In this document: piece by piece, positions 1 through 7,631 of the stretch
How the letters are laid out: every line of letters begins with the position of its first letter
Position numbering within the stretch: the first letter of the stretch is position 1
Source of the DNA: Prevotella sp.
Lineage (GTDB): Bacteria > Bacteroidota > Bacteroidia > Bacteroidales > Bacteroidaceae
Length of the DNA: 34,337 nt
Assembly (NCBI GenBank): GCA_017618275.1
Contig: JAFZUS010000106.1
Span: forward strand, 1-34,337
Direction: 5' to 3'
Notes under the pieces: generated by a model
Database searches by the model: none
The model's input: only the letters and a program-made list of their open reading frames with translations
Told to the model about the DNA's origin: nothing
Made by a program: the position numbers and the translations under genes

Positions 1-2
1 AG

Positions 3-578
3 CATGTCACCATTGAGGCACCATCCGTCCACGACCTCGTACATCTGGCCTATCTGCCCATCGTACAGCTGCATGAGCCCAAACAGACGCTGCCTCCAGA
101 TGCCGCACAGCATCTGTCCGTGAAGATGCGCGAAATCATCGGTTATCTTCATTCCGACCACATCTATAAAGGCGAGGTGTTGCGCATGCTCTATTCCATT
201 TTCCTGCTCGACCTGCAAAACGCCCAGCAGCGCGCCATCGTGCACCGCCAAACGCCCCAGCGCGTGGAGGAAATCTTCATCGGCTTCATCCGTCTGCTGC
301 CCCGCCACTTTGCCGAGCATCACGACATCCCGTTCTATGCCGAACGGCTCCATATCTCTCCCGTCTATCTCTCCCGCGTGGTTCGTCAGGTTTCTGGCCG
401 CACCGTTGTCGACTATATTAACCAGATGCTACTGATGGAGGCCTCCTTCCTGTTGCAAACCTCCCAACTGAGCATCACCCAGATAGCCGACCATCTCCAC
501 TTCGCCGACACCCCATCTTTCAGCAAGTTTTTCTCTCGTCTGAGTGGTATGAGTCCGAAGGAATATCGGATGGGATGA
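3..578 (+). CDS. AraC-family transcriptional regulator, 5'-truncated by window edge
   Basis: The reading frame is open to the left edge of the window, so only the C-terminal part of the protein is present (about 191 residues). The last 100 residues form an AraC/XylS-type double helix-turn-helix: a first helix-turn-helix around LHISPVYLSRVVRQVSGRT, then the second at LSITQIADHLHFADTPSFSKFFSR, ending with the family's typical GMSPKEYR. The N-terminal part has no recognisable ligand domain in what is visible. An internal GTG (120) or ATG (126) could be mistaken for the start, but the upstream codons are in frame and free of stops. It lies 72 bp before the flavoprotein gene on the same strand and may control it; that is inference. 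It has no sensor or receiver domain in view and differs from the AraC domains of the two fructan regulators further right. Confidence 0.85.
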   Translation, partial: HVTIEAPSVHDLVHLAYLPIVQLHEPKQTLPPDAAQHLSVKMREIIGYLHSDHIYKGEVLRMLYSIFLLDLQNAQQRAIVHRQTPQRVEEIFIGFIRLLPRHFAEHHDIPFYAERLHISPVYLSRVVRQVSGRTVVDYINQMLLMEASFLLQTSQLSITQIADHLHFADTPSFSKFFSRLSGMSPKEYRMG

Positions 579-650
579 AGCTGAAAATGTCAGAGCAACA
601 ACGGACATATAAGTAGTCATATTTAACAAATAAATGAAATCAAAGATTAT

Positions 651-1271
651 ATGAAGGTTCTATTGTTAAACGGAAGCCCCCGTGATAATGGCAACACGTT
701 CACGGCTCTGAGTGAGGTGGCAAAAACGCTGAACAGCGAGGGTATAGAAACAGAGATTATCAGCATTGGCAAGCAGGCCGTTCAGGGTTGCATCGCCTGT
801 GGCATGTGTGGTAGGAATGGTGCAAGATGTACTTTCCATGATGGTTTATATTATAGGGTGTGGAGAACTGTGAAGGATGGTATTGATGGACTCGTAGTTG
901 GTTCGCCCGTCTATTATGGAGGTCCGAATGGTTCGCTCTGTGCCTTGCTCGATCGTGTGTTCTACTCACTGAGCGCTGAACTGCGCTTCAAGCCAGCAGC
1001 TTGCGTAGTGGTATGTAGAAGGGGTGGGGCATCGGCAGCGTTTGACCGTTTGAACAAGTACTTCACGATGTCGAACATGCCACTCGTCAGTTCGCAGTAC
1101 TGGAACATGGCATATGGTCAGACGCCAGGACAGGCCGCACAGGATGAGGAGGGTATGCAGACGATGCGAACGCTTGCCCGCAACATGGCCTGGATGATTC
1201 GCAAACTTAATGTCAGCGAGGATGGACATCCGGAATTGGAAAGTCCTATACGAACCAGTTTTATTCGATAA
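651..1271 (+). CDS. Flavodoxin-family NAD(P)H-dependent FMN oxidoreductase
   Basis: The 206-residue protein begins with the FMN-phosphate loop LNGSPRDNGNT (residues 5-15), the hallmark of the NADPH-dependent FMN reductase / iron-sulfur flavoprotein group with a flavodoxin fold. A cysteine cluster follows (GCIACGMCGRNGARC, near residues 46-60), resembling the compact cysteine motif of that group. The second FMN-contacting stretch is GSPVYYGGPNGSLCALLDR. Such proteins are soluble, cytoplasmic, usually dimeric and transfer electrons from NAD(P)H to quinones, iron or other acceptors; the substrate cannot be told from sequence. The start at 651 gives the expected short N-terminus before the first beta strand. 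No clear TAnnTTTG promoter was found just upstream. No functional link to the fructan genes is visible. Confidence 0.85.
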   Translation: MKVLLLNGSPRDNGNTFTALSEVAKTLNSEGIETEIISIGKQAVQGCIACGMCGRNGARCTFHDGLYYRVWRTVKDGIDGLVVGSPVYYGGPNGSLCALLDRVFYSLSAELRFKPAACVVVCRRGGASAAFDRLNKYFTMSNMPLVSSQYWNMAYGQTPGQAAQDEEGMQTMRTLARNMAWMIRKLNVSEDGHPELESPIRTSFIR

Positions 1272-1359
1272 TGTATTGACGGGGCCTCCGTCATCGCCTT
1301 AACTGATGATGGCTTATTTTCCCACTTTCTGTTACTAGGTCTTCCTTGGATTTGTTAAG

Positions 1360-1456
1360 AAATCGTTCATTGCATGTAAATTTGTTGCAATGAACGATTT
1401 TTGTTAGTGTTTGAAACATAATTTATTGTATGTCTCAGGTTTTTGCCGTACTTTTG
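1360..1456 (+). promoter_or_regulatory. Fructan-regulon operator and promoter A, upstream of GH32-permease-fructokinase operon
   Basis: A perfect 15-bp inverted repeat has arms at 1360-1374 and 1386-1400 (11-bp spacer). The right arm contains half-site TGAAC at 1391, and a second half-site in TTTGAAACA (TGAAAC at 1412) follows 21 bp later. The Bacteroidetes -7 element TACTTTTG is at 1449-1456, 37 bp from the second half-site. The usual -33 TTTG is missing, which suits an activator-dependent promoter. The same arrangement recurs at five more places in this window. Confidence 0.8.
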
Positions 1457-1491
1457 CGGCAGAAAGTTCAAAACAACAAATGAATAACAGA

Positions 1492-3150
1492 ATGAAAAAG
1501 GTAATGACAACAATCGTGGCTGCGGTGCTGATGACGATATCGGCTCAGGCTCAGGTGCAGCCAAAGGTGCTTGGTGAAAACCATGCGATGATACGAGTAG
1601 AGCAAGGAAAAAAATACATGCTTCTACCCGTGCAGGAGAAAGAAGAGAACGCGCATATTGCCGTGCTCGACGGAAGGAATGAAATGGTGAAGCGGCTAAA
1701 CGTAAGACTGGCTGTAGATAAGGTAGACTATTTTGTCCCCCTGGAACTTAAACAGGCGCAATTACTCGACATCACTTTCCAAGGAGATCGTCGCACGACA
1801 GGTGCTGTGAAGGACTTTGCCTGTTGGAAGGAGTTGAAATACAGCGAGACATTCGACACGACAAATCGCGAGAAGTTCCGTCCAGCCTATCACCATACGC
1901 CCCTGTATGGTTGGATGAATGATCCCAATGGCATGTTCTATAAGGATGGCATGTGGCACCTTTATTATCAGTATAATCCCTACGGCTCTCAATGGGAGAA
2001 TATGACATGGGGCCACTCCACTTCAAAAGACCTCATTTACTGGGAGGCTCAGCCCTTGGCAATCGAGTCCGACTGGTTGGGCACGATTTTCTCTGGATCA
2101 AGTGTGACTAACGGCAATGAGGTAGTGGCTTTTTATACTTCAGCCGGACAACATCAGGTGCAGTCAATGGCTGTATCAAAGGATGGCGGACAGACTTTCG
2201 AGAAATATAGCGGCAATCCCGTGTTGACAAGCGACGTACCTGACTTCCGTGATCCGAAAGCATTCTGGAATGAGGATGCCAAAGTTTGGAACCTGATTCT
2301 TGCCGCAGGTCAGGAGATGCGCATTTACTCATCGAAAGACCTGAAGGACTGGAAATACGAATCATCGTTTGGCCAGGGATATGGCAATCATGGTGGTGTA
2401 TGGGAATGTCCTGATCTGTTCAAAATTGATGGAAAATGGGTGCTGTTATGTAACATCAACCCCGGCGGACCTTTTGGAGGTTCAGCCACACAGTACTTCA
2501 TAGGCGACTTCGACGGCAAGAAGTTCACTTGCGAGTCGATGCCGAAGGTGACGAAATGGTTGGATTATGGCAAAGATCACTACGCTACGGTGTCGTTCTA
2601 TAACGCTCCAGAGAACCGCCGCGTGGTATTGGCTTGGATGTCGAACTGGCAGTACGCCAACCAAGTACCCACCAAGCAGTTCCGTAGTGCCAACTCTATT
2701 CCCCGTGACCTCGGAATCTTTAGGTACGGTGAAGAGACCTATGTGAGCGTAGTTCCCTCTAAGGAGATGTTGGCCGTGCGTGGACAAAAAGTGAAGAAGC
2801 CGACAGAAACCTGCGAGATTGTGGTAGATATGAAAGGTTCGGCTACGATTGAATTGTCGAATGCGAAGGGTGAGCAAGTCGTTTTGAACTACGATGCCCA
2901 AAAGCAGACATTCTCCATGGACCGTACGAAGAGCGGCGATGTGAGTTTCAGTGAGGCTTTTCCCTGCGTGACCACAGCCCCCACATACGGTAATATCCGT
3001 CAACTGCGACTGTTCATCGACCGCTGTAGTATCGAGGCTTTTGACAGCGACGGCAAGATGGCTATGACCAACCTTGTGTTCCCCAATGAGCCTTATAATA
3101 CTATTAAGGTGAAAGGCGGTAAGGCGACAATATTCGAAATCAACAAATAA
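1492..3150 (+). CDS. GH32 beta-fructosidase (exo-type fructanase/invertase), secreted
   Basis: This family 32 glycoside hydrolase removes fructose from fructans or sucrose. From the ATG at 1492 the protein has 552 residues and a clean signal peptide (MKKVMTTIVAAVLMTISAQA) with no lipobox cysteine, so it is probably periplasmic. All three catalytic motifs are intact: WMNDPNG with nucleophile Asp144, FRDPK with Asp254 as transition-state stabiliser, and WECPDL with acid/base Glu305. The five-bladed propeller is followed by the C-terminal beta-sandwich, including FIDRCSIEAF near the end. An N-terminal beta-rich domain of about 115 residues precedes the catalytic domain. An alternative ATG at 1480 adds four residues; upstream codons would lie inside the promoter. 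It is first in an operon with the permease (10 bp gap) and fructokinase, like the BT1757-BT1759 cluster of B. thetaiotaomicron. Exo-action is inferred from this context. Confidence 0.93.
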   Translation: MKKVMTTIVAAVLMTISAQAQVQPKVLGENHAMIRVEQGKKYMLLPVQEKEENAHIAVLDGRNEMVKRLNVRLAVDKVDYFVPLELKQAQLLDITFQGDRRTTGAVKDFACWKELKYSETFDTTNREKFRPAYHHTPLYGWMNDPNGMFYKDGMWHLYYQYNPYGSQWENMTWGHSTSKDLIYWEAQPLAIESDWLGTIFSGSSVTNGNEVVAFYTSAGQHQVQSMAVSKDGGQTFEKYSGNPVLTSDVPDFRDPKAFWNEDAKVWNLILAAGQEMRIYSSKDLKDWKYESSFGQGYGNHGGVWECPDLFKIDGKWVLLCNINPGGPFGGSATQYFIGDFDGKKFTCESMPKVTKWLDYGKDHYATVSFYNAPENRRVVLAWMSNWQYANQVPTKQFRSANSIPRDLGIFRYGEETYVSVVPSKEMLAVRGQKVKKPTETCEIVVDMKGSATIELSNAKGEQVVLNYDAQKQTFSMDRTKSGDVSFSEAFPCVTTAPTYGNIRQLRLFIDRCSIEAFDSDGKMAMTNLVFPNEPYNTIKVKGGKATIFEINK

Positions 3151-3160
3151 AAATATCATC

Positions 3161-4327
3161 ATGAGTAAAGTCAACAAACTCGCCCTCATTCCTGTGATGC
3201 TCTGCTTCTTCTGCATGGGCTTCGTGGATCTCGTGGGCATCGCTTCCAACTACGTGAAAGAAGACCTGGCACTGAATGATTCTACAGCCAACATCTTCCC
3301 CTCACTCGTGTTCTTCTGGTTCCTCATCTTCAGTGTGCCTACGGGAATGCTGATGAACAAGATCGGACGTAAGAAAACCGTGCTGCTCTCACTTGGCGTG
3401 ACAGTACTGTCGCTGCTGATTCCTCTCTTTGGCAATAACTTCGCCATCATGCTTATTTCCTTCTCTCTGTTAGGAATCGGCAATGCCCTGATGCAGACCT
3501 CGCTGAACCCGCTGGTATCAACGGTGATGGGTGGTGGAAATCTGGCCTCAACACTGACATTCGGACAGTTTATCAAGGCTATCGCCTCATTCCTGGCTCC
3601 ATATCTGGCCATGTGGGGTGCCACGCAGATGATTCCCTCTTTCGGCTACGACTGGCGCATCCTTTTTGGCATCTATTTCGTAGTGGGAATCCTTGCTACA
3701 GCCTTGTTGGGAGTAACACCTATCGATGAGCCTAAGATTGAAGGCAAGGCATCGACCTTTGCAGAGTGCTTCAAACTATTGGGCACTCCCATCGTATTGT
3801 TGTCATTCTTCGGTATTATGTGCCATGTAGGAATTGACGTGGGTACTAATACTACCGCTCCGAAGATACTGATGGAACGGCTGGGTATGACTCTCAATGA
3901 TGCAGCCTTTGCTACAAGCCTTTATTTCATCTTCCGTACCATTGGCTGTCTGACAGGGTCGTTCTTCCTCCGTGTGCTGCCCACCCGTACATTCTTCATC
4001 ATCAGTGTCGTGATGATGGCACTCTCCATGTGCGGACTCTTCTTTGGCACTGAGAAATGGATCCTTTATACCGCCATCGCCCTTGTGGGTTATGGAAACT
4101 CTAACATCTTCTCCATCTGTTTCGCAAAAGCACTGACGTCAATGCCAGAGAAACAGAATGAGGTTTCTGGTCTGATGATTATGGGACTCTTTGGAGGAAC
4201 GATATTCCCATTGCTCATGGGATTTGCCAGTGATGCCATCGGACAGGCTGGTGCTGTACTGATCATGGCTCTTGGCGTCATCTATTTATTCACTTATATC
4301 AAGCAACTTAAAACCGTAAAAGCATGA
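3161..4327 (+). CDS. MFS sugar permease (fructose:H+ symporter type)
   Basis: This 388-residue inner-membrane protein has about twelve hydrophobic segments and the major-facilitator loop motif after the second helix (GMLMNKIGRKKT, near residues 63-74). It resembles the FucP/FHS sugar:proton symporters that Bacteroidales use for monosaccharides, and its position between a GH32 gene and a fructokinase matches the fructose permease BT1758. It probably carries fructose released in the periplasm into the cytoplasm. The start ATG lies 10 bp after the GH32 stop and its own stop overlaps the fructokinase start (ATGA), so the three genes are translated from one message. No residues that fix fructose specificity can be identified by eye; substrate is inferred from the operon. 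Confidence 0.9.
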   Translation: MSKVNKLALIPVMLCFFCMGFVDLVGIASNYVKEDLALNDSTANIFPSLVFFWFLIFSVPTGMLMNKIGRKKTVLLSLGVTVLSLLIPLFGNNFAIMLISFSLLGIGNALMQTSLNPLVSTVMGGGNLASTLTFGQFIKAIASFLAPYLAMWGATQMIPSFGYDWRILFGIYFVVGILATALLGVTPIDEPKIEGKASTFAECFKLLGTPIVLLSFFGIMCHVGIDVGTNTTAPKILMERLGMTLNDAAFATSLYFIFRTIGCLTGSFFLRVLPTRTFFIISVVMMALSMCGLFFGTEKWILYTAIALVGYGNSNIFSICFAKALTSMPEKQNEVSGLMIMGLFGGTIFPLLMGFASDAIGQAGAVLIMALGVIYLFTYIKQLKTVKA

Positions 4328-5202
4328 AACGTTATATCGTAGGCCTCGGAGAGGCATTATGGGATGTACTTCCCGAAGGAAAGAAACTAGGTGGCGCACC
4401 TGCCAACTTCGCTTATCACGCAGGACAGTTCGGTCTTGACACCATCGCTATCAGTGCATTAGGCGAGGATGAACTCGCAGAAGAAACCATCGATGCACTG
4501 AAAGAGCATAATCTGAACTACTTGATGCCACGTGTACCTTATCCTACGGGTACGGTGCAGGTGACATTGGCCGAAGGGGGAATCCCCACATACGACATCA
4601 AGGAAGGCGTGGCCTGGGATAATATCCCCTATACCGATGAAATGGCAGAGATTGCCAAGAATGCCCGAGCCGTCTGTTTCGGTTCTCTGGCTCAACGAAA
4701 TAGAGTGTCGCGAGAAGACATCCGCAAATTCCTGGCTGACACTCCTGCCGATTGCCTGAAGATTTGCGACATCAACCTCCGTCAACAGTTCTATTCAAAG
4801 GAGATTCTTGAAGACTCTTTCCGTCTCTGCAATATCTTGAAGATTAATGATGAGGAACTGGTTGTTGTCAATCGAATGTTCGGCTATGACGGACTCGACA
4901 TGCGCCAGACCTGTGAGAAGATGGTACAGGACTATGGGCTGAAGATGCTCGTGCTGACCTGTGGCACCAATGGCTCGTATGTCTTTACCGATGATGGACT
5001 GACCTCGTTCCAGGATACGCCAAAGGTTGAGGTGGCCGATACCGTCGGTGCAGGCGACTCCTTTACAGGTTCTTTCTGTGCCTGTATCCTGAATGGCAAA
5101 CCCGTACAGGAGGCTCATAAGACTGCCGTTGCCGTCAGTGCTTTCGTCTGCACCCAGAACGGTGCCATGCCTGTTATACCGGATATATTGAAGACCACAT
5201 AA
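4324..5202 (+). CDS. Fructokinase (PfkB/ribokinase family)
   Basis: The 292-residue cytoplasmic sugar kinase of the PfkB family has the N-terminal signature GLGEALWDVLPEGKKLGGAP with GGAPANFAYH (residues 21-30) contacting sugar, and the C-terminal ATP/anion-hole motif DTVGAGDSFTGSF with catalytic base Asp245. This family subgroup phosphorylates fructose with ATP, feeding glycolysis. It overlaps the permease gene by 4 bp (ATGA), indicating translational coupling, and is the last gene of the operon: a strong terminator begins 9 bp after its stop. The combination GH32, permease and fructokinase gives a complete route from periplasmic fructan ends to fructose phosphate. Whether the product is the 6- or 1-phosphate cannot be read from sequence; this subgroup usually makes fructose-6-phosphate. 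Confidence 0.93.
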   Translation: MKRYIVGLGEALWDVLPEGKKLGGAPANFAYHAGQFGLDTIAISALGEDELAEETIDALKEHNLNYLMPRVPYPTGTVQVTLAEGGIPTYDIKEGVAWDNIPYTDEMAEIAKNARAVCFGSLAQRNRVSREDIRKFLADTPADCLKICDINLRQQFYSKEILEDSFRLCNILKINDEELVVVNRMFGYDGLDMRQTCEKMVQDYGLKMLVLTCGTNGSYVFTDDGLTSFQDTPKVEVADTVGAGDSFTGSFCACILNGKPVQEAHKTAVAVSAFVCTQNGAMPVIPDILKTT

Positions 5203-5210
5203 TCACCACT

Positions 5211-5246
5211 AAGAGGTTCAGTATTAAACTGAGCCTCTTTTTTCTT
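5211..5246 (+). terminator. Rho-independent terminator after fructokinase
   Basis: A 12-bp stem with one G-T type mismatch (5211-5222 with 5228-5239) and a 5-nt loop is followed by a run of Ts. It separates the catabolic operon from the sensor-regulator gene, which has its own promoter. Confidence 0.85.
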
Positions 5247-5268
5247 TTGTTACATTTTTCGAAAAATG

Positions 5269-5300
5269 TTTGGCAGTCTCGTAAAAAAACACTATCTTTG
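5269..5300 (+). promoter_or_regulatory. Promoter of the first sensor-regulator
   Basis: A textbook Bacteroidetes promoter: -33 TTTG at 5269-5272, a 20-bp spacer, and -7 TATCTTTG at 5293-5300. It has no copy of the fructan operator, so basal expression is expected. The promoter of the second regulator (17828-17859) has the same spacing and a similar GAAAAAT lead-in. Confidence 0.75.
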
Positions 5301-5331
5301 CCATGAGATTACTAACAATAACATTAAACCC

Positions 5332-7479
5332 ATGCGTAGGACCATACTATACCTGACCGCCCTGATAGCAGTTTTCGTTTCTTGCTCAAAGAGTGAGAAG
5401 ACCTATAAGATTGCCGTTTCGCAATGCTCAGAAGACATCTGGCGAGACAAACTGAATAATGAGTTAAAGATTGGTACATACTTCCACGATGGGGTGGAAC
5501 TGCGTTTTGCCTCTGCAGACGATAGCGACGAGAAACAGATAGAACAAATCCACCAGTTTGTCAATGATGGCATAGACCTGTTGATTGTTGCTCCGAATCA
5601 GGTGGCCACCGTCTCTCCTGCTATTGACGAAGTGTTTGATAAGGGCATCCCCGTTATTGTATTTGATCGCAAGACCAACTCAGAGAAGTTTACGGCTTAT
5701 ATTGGAGCCGACAATTTTGAAATGGGACGGCTGATGGGTGAGTATATTGCTACACGACTCAATGGCAAAGGGCGTGTATTAGAAATCATGGGATTGAAAG
5801 GCTCGTCACCAGCCATCGAACGCCATAATGGTTTCGAAAGTGCGCTGAAAGCCTATCCGAACATCACGCTTGTAGCCTCCCTGCAAGGTGACTGGACGGA
5901 AGAGAGTGCCGTCAATGCCATCAAGTCATATGCAGGGGACCTAAGTAATCTGGACTTCGTATTTGGACAGAACGACCGTATGGCCGTCGGTGCCTCAAAG
6001 GCGTTATCGTCTAAAGACACCAAATACTGTGGTATTGACGGTTTGCCAGGTGAAGGCAATGGTATAGCCTGTGTACGAGACTCCTTACTTGAAGCATCGT
6101 ATATCTATCCCACACATGGTGATGAGGTATTGCAATTGGCAATGAACATCCTCGAAGGAAAGCCTTACCAAAAGGACAATCCGCTGATGGCAGCGCTCGT
6201 AACCAGAGACAATGCCAACGTATTGCTATTGCAAAACGAAGAAATGGTACGTCAGGGAAACAATCTCGACCAACTGCATCAGCGCTCTGATGCCTATCTG
6301 CAACAACTTGGTAACCAGCGAATCGTGTTGATATTGGCTGCTGCTTTCATCTTCCTGTTGCTGATTTTGTTGGTCATCATCTATCGCTACCATTTGCAAA
6401 AAGCCCGTATTGCTGAAGAACGTACCCAGATGGAGCGTGAGCAACTGGACTTCTATACCCAAGTGAGCCACGAACTCCGCACCCCACTAACACTTATCGA
6501 AGGGCCATTGGCACAATTAGCCGAAACGAAAGATATACAAGAAGCAGGAGCAGAAGCATCAGGATTATTTGCCATCATCCGCAGGAATACAGACCAGTTG
6601 ACACAACTCATCAATAAGATGTTGAATGTTCAAGTAACAGGAAGTGTAGCATTTAATACAGATAATGTGGAGATTGCAGCCACTCCACAGAGTGATTTGA
6701 TGATGGAAACAGATACTCAACAGGAAAACGCAACTGTACTCATCGTTGATGATAATGCTGACATCCGGGCATACCTGCGTACCATCTTACAAGACAAATA
6801 TCAAGTCAACGAGGCTGCTGATGGTCAACAGGGACTCGCTATAGCCAATGAAATCGTGCCCGATCTGATTGTATCTGACGTGATGATGCCCGTCATGAAC
6901 GGTCTGGAGTTCTGTCAGCGTGTGAAGAGTGGTACAGCAACATCACATATACCTGTTATCCTGTTGACGGCACGTGCCTTGAGTCAGCATCAGATAGAAG
7001 GCTATGAGAGTGGCGCCGATGCCTATATCACCAAACCGTTCTCCGCCGATGTGCTTTTGGCTCGCATCGGTAATCTTCTGAAGAGCCGTCTCATTCTTAA
7101 GAATCTGTTTGGTGCAGTAAGTAATAGCGACAAAGAGGATACAATCGAGACACCTCAAGTCATATTAAAGGAAGATACCTTCCTTATCAAGTTCCGCGAT
7201 TTCATTGAGAAGAACTTAGCCGATAGCGATCTCAGTGTCGAGACTATTGGTGCAGAACTTGGTCTCTCTCGCGTGCAATTATATAGAAAGGTAAAAGCGC
7301 TCACAGGACAGTCGCCAGTAGAATTGCTTCGTACGGCCAGACTTCAGAAAGGCAGGGAATTGCTCCAGACTACCGGCAAGAATGTATCAGAGGTTGCCTA
7401 CGAAGTCGGCTTTACCGCACCCTCTTATTTTACCAAGTGTTTTAAGGATGAGTTTGGCGTTAGTCCCTCAGATCTTTGA
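5332..7479 (+). CDS. Hybrid two-component-like fructan sensor-regulator lacking the ATPase domain (PBP-TM-HisKA-REC-AraC)
   Basis: This 715-residue inner-membrane regulator begins at ATG 5332 with a signal/anchor ending in a lipobox-like VSC. Residues about 24-320 form a type-1 periplasmic sugar-binding domain (KIAVSQCSEDIWRD; DLLIVAPNQ; VIVFDRK; YIYPTHGDE), the kind of sensor used by the fructose-binding BT1754. A membrane helix lies near residues 331-355. A HisKA domain follows with phospho-acceptor His380 (SHELRTPLTLIEGP), then, after only a short linker, a receiver with phospho-acceptor Asp516 (VSDVMMP) and conserved TAR and KPF, and a C-terminal AraC helix-turn-helix (from about 620). 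The HATPase_c domain with its N and G boxes is absent: about 35 residues separate HisKA from the receiver instead of about 150. The frame is intact, so this is not a simple wreck. It probably controls the six operator-bearing promoters here, alone or with the second regulator. Confidence 0.9.
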   Translation: MRRTILYLTALIAVFVSCSKSEKTYKIAVSQCSEDIWRDKLNNELKIGTYFHDGVELRFASADDSDEKQIEQIHQFVNDGIDLLIVAPNQVATVSPAIDEVFDKGIPVIVFDRKTNSEKFTAYIGADNFEMGRLMGEYIATRLNGKGRVLEIMGLKGSSPAIERHNGFESALKAYPNITLVASLQGDWTEESAVNAIKSYAGDLSNLDFVFGQNDRMAVGASKALSSKDTKYCGIDGLPGEGNGIACVRDSLLEASYIYPTHGDEVLQLAMNILEGKPYQKDNPLMAALVTRDNANVLLLQNEEMVRQGNNLDQLHQRSDAYLQQLGNQRIVLILAAAFIFLLLILLVIIYRYHLQKARIAEERTQMEREQLDFYTQVSHELRTPLTLIEGPLAQLAETKDIQEAGAEASGLFAIIRRNTDQLTQLINKMLNVQVTGSVAFNTDNVEIAATPQSDLMMETDTQQENATVLIVDDNADIRAYLRTILQDKYQVNEAADGQQGLAIANEIVPDLIVSDVMMPVMNGLEFCQRVKSGTATSHIPVILLTARALSQHQIEGYESGADAYITKPFSADVLLARIGNLLKSRLILKNLFGAVSNSDKEDTIETPQVILKEDTFLIKFRDFIEKNLADSDLSVETIGAELGLSRVQLYRKVKALTGQSPVELLRTARLQKGRELLQTTGKNVSEVAYEVGFTAPSYFTKCFKDEFGVSPSDL

Positions 7480-7486
7480 TTAACAA

Positions 7487-7584
7487 AAATCGTTCATTTC
7501 ATCGCAAATATGTTACATTGAAACAAATTTGGGGTGCAATGAACGAAATTTTAAATATTACAGCCACATTAGTTTGTACTTTTG
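7487..7584 (+). promoter_or_regulatory. Fructan-regulon operator and promoter upstream of SusC1
   Basis: The upstream inverted arm (AAATCGTTCATTTCA, 7487-7501) starts 8 bp after the regulator's stop. A degenerate half-site (TTACATTGAAAC, TGAAAC at 7519) and a strong one (TGCAATGAACG, TGAAC at 7540) are 21 bp apart, and the -7 element TACTTTTG lies at 7577-7584, again 37 bp further. No -33 TTTG is present. Compared with promoter A, the strong and weak half-sites are swapped. Confidence 0.78.
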
Positions 7585-7631
7585 CAGCAGCATTTAATTC
7601 ACAAGAGTACAAACAAATAAAAGATTCAACA

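Noticed and set aside
1278-1292. Short GACGG/CCGTC hairpin after the flavoprotein gene as a terminator.
   Set aside because: Only 5 bp of stem and no T-run follow, so it was not annotated.
1360-1405. The 15-bp inverted repeat followed by Ts could be a Rho-independent terminator (also at 17595-17635 and 28464-28505).
   Set aside because: The stem is A/T-rich, the left arm is missing at two related sites and the right arm is degenerate at 7519, yet distances to the second half-site and to the -7 element are constant, which suits a DNA operator. A secondary terminator role cannot be fully excluded.
2482-3249. Minus-strand frame of 255 codons.
   Set aside because: Antisense shadow of the GH32 and permease genes.
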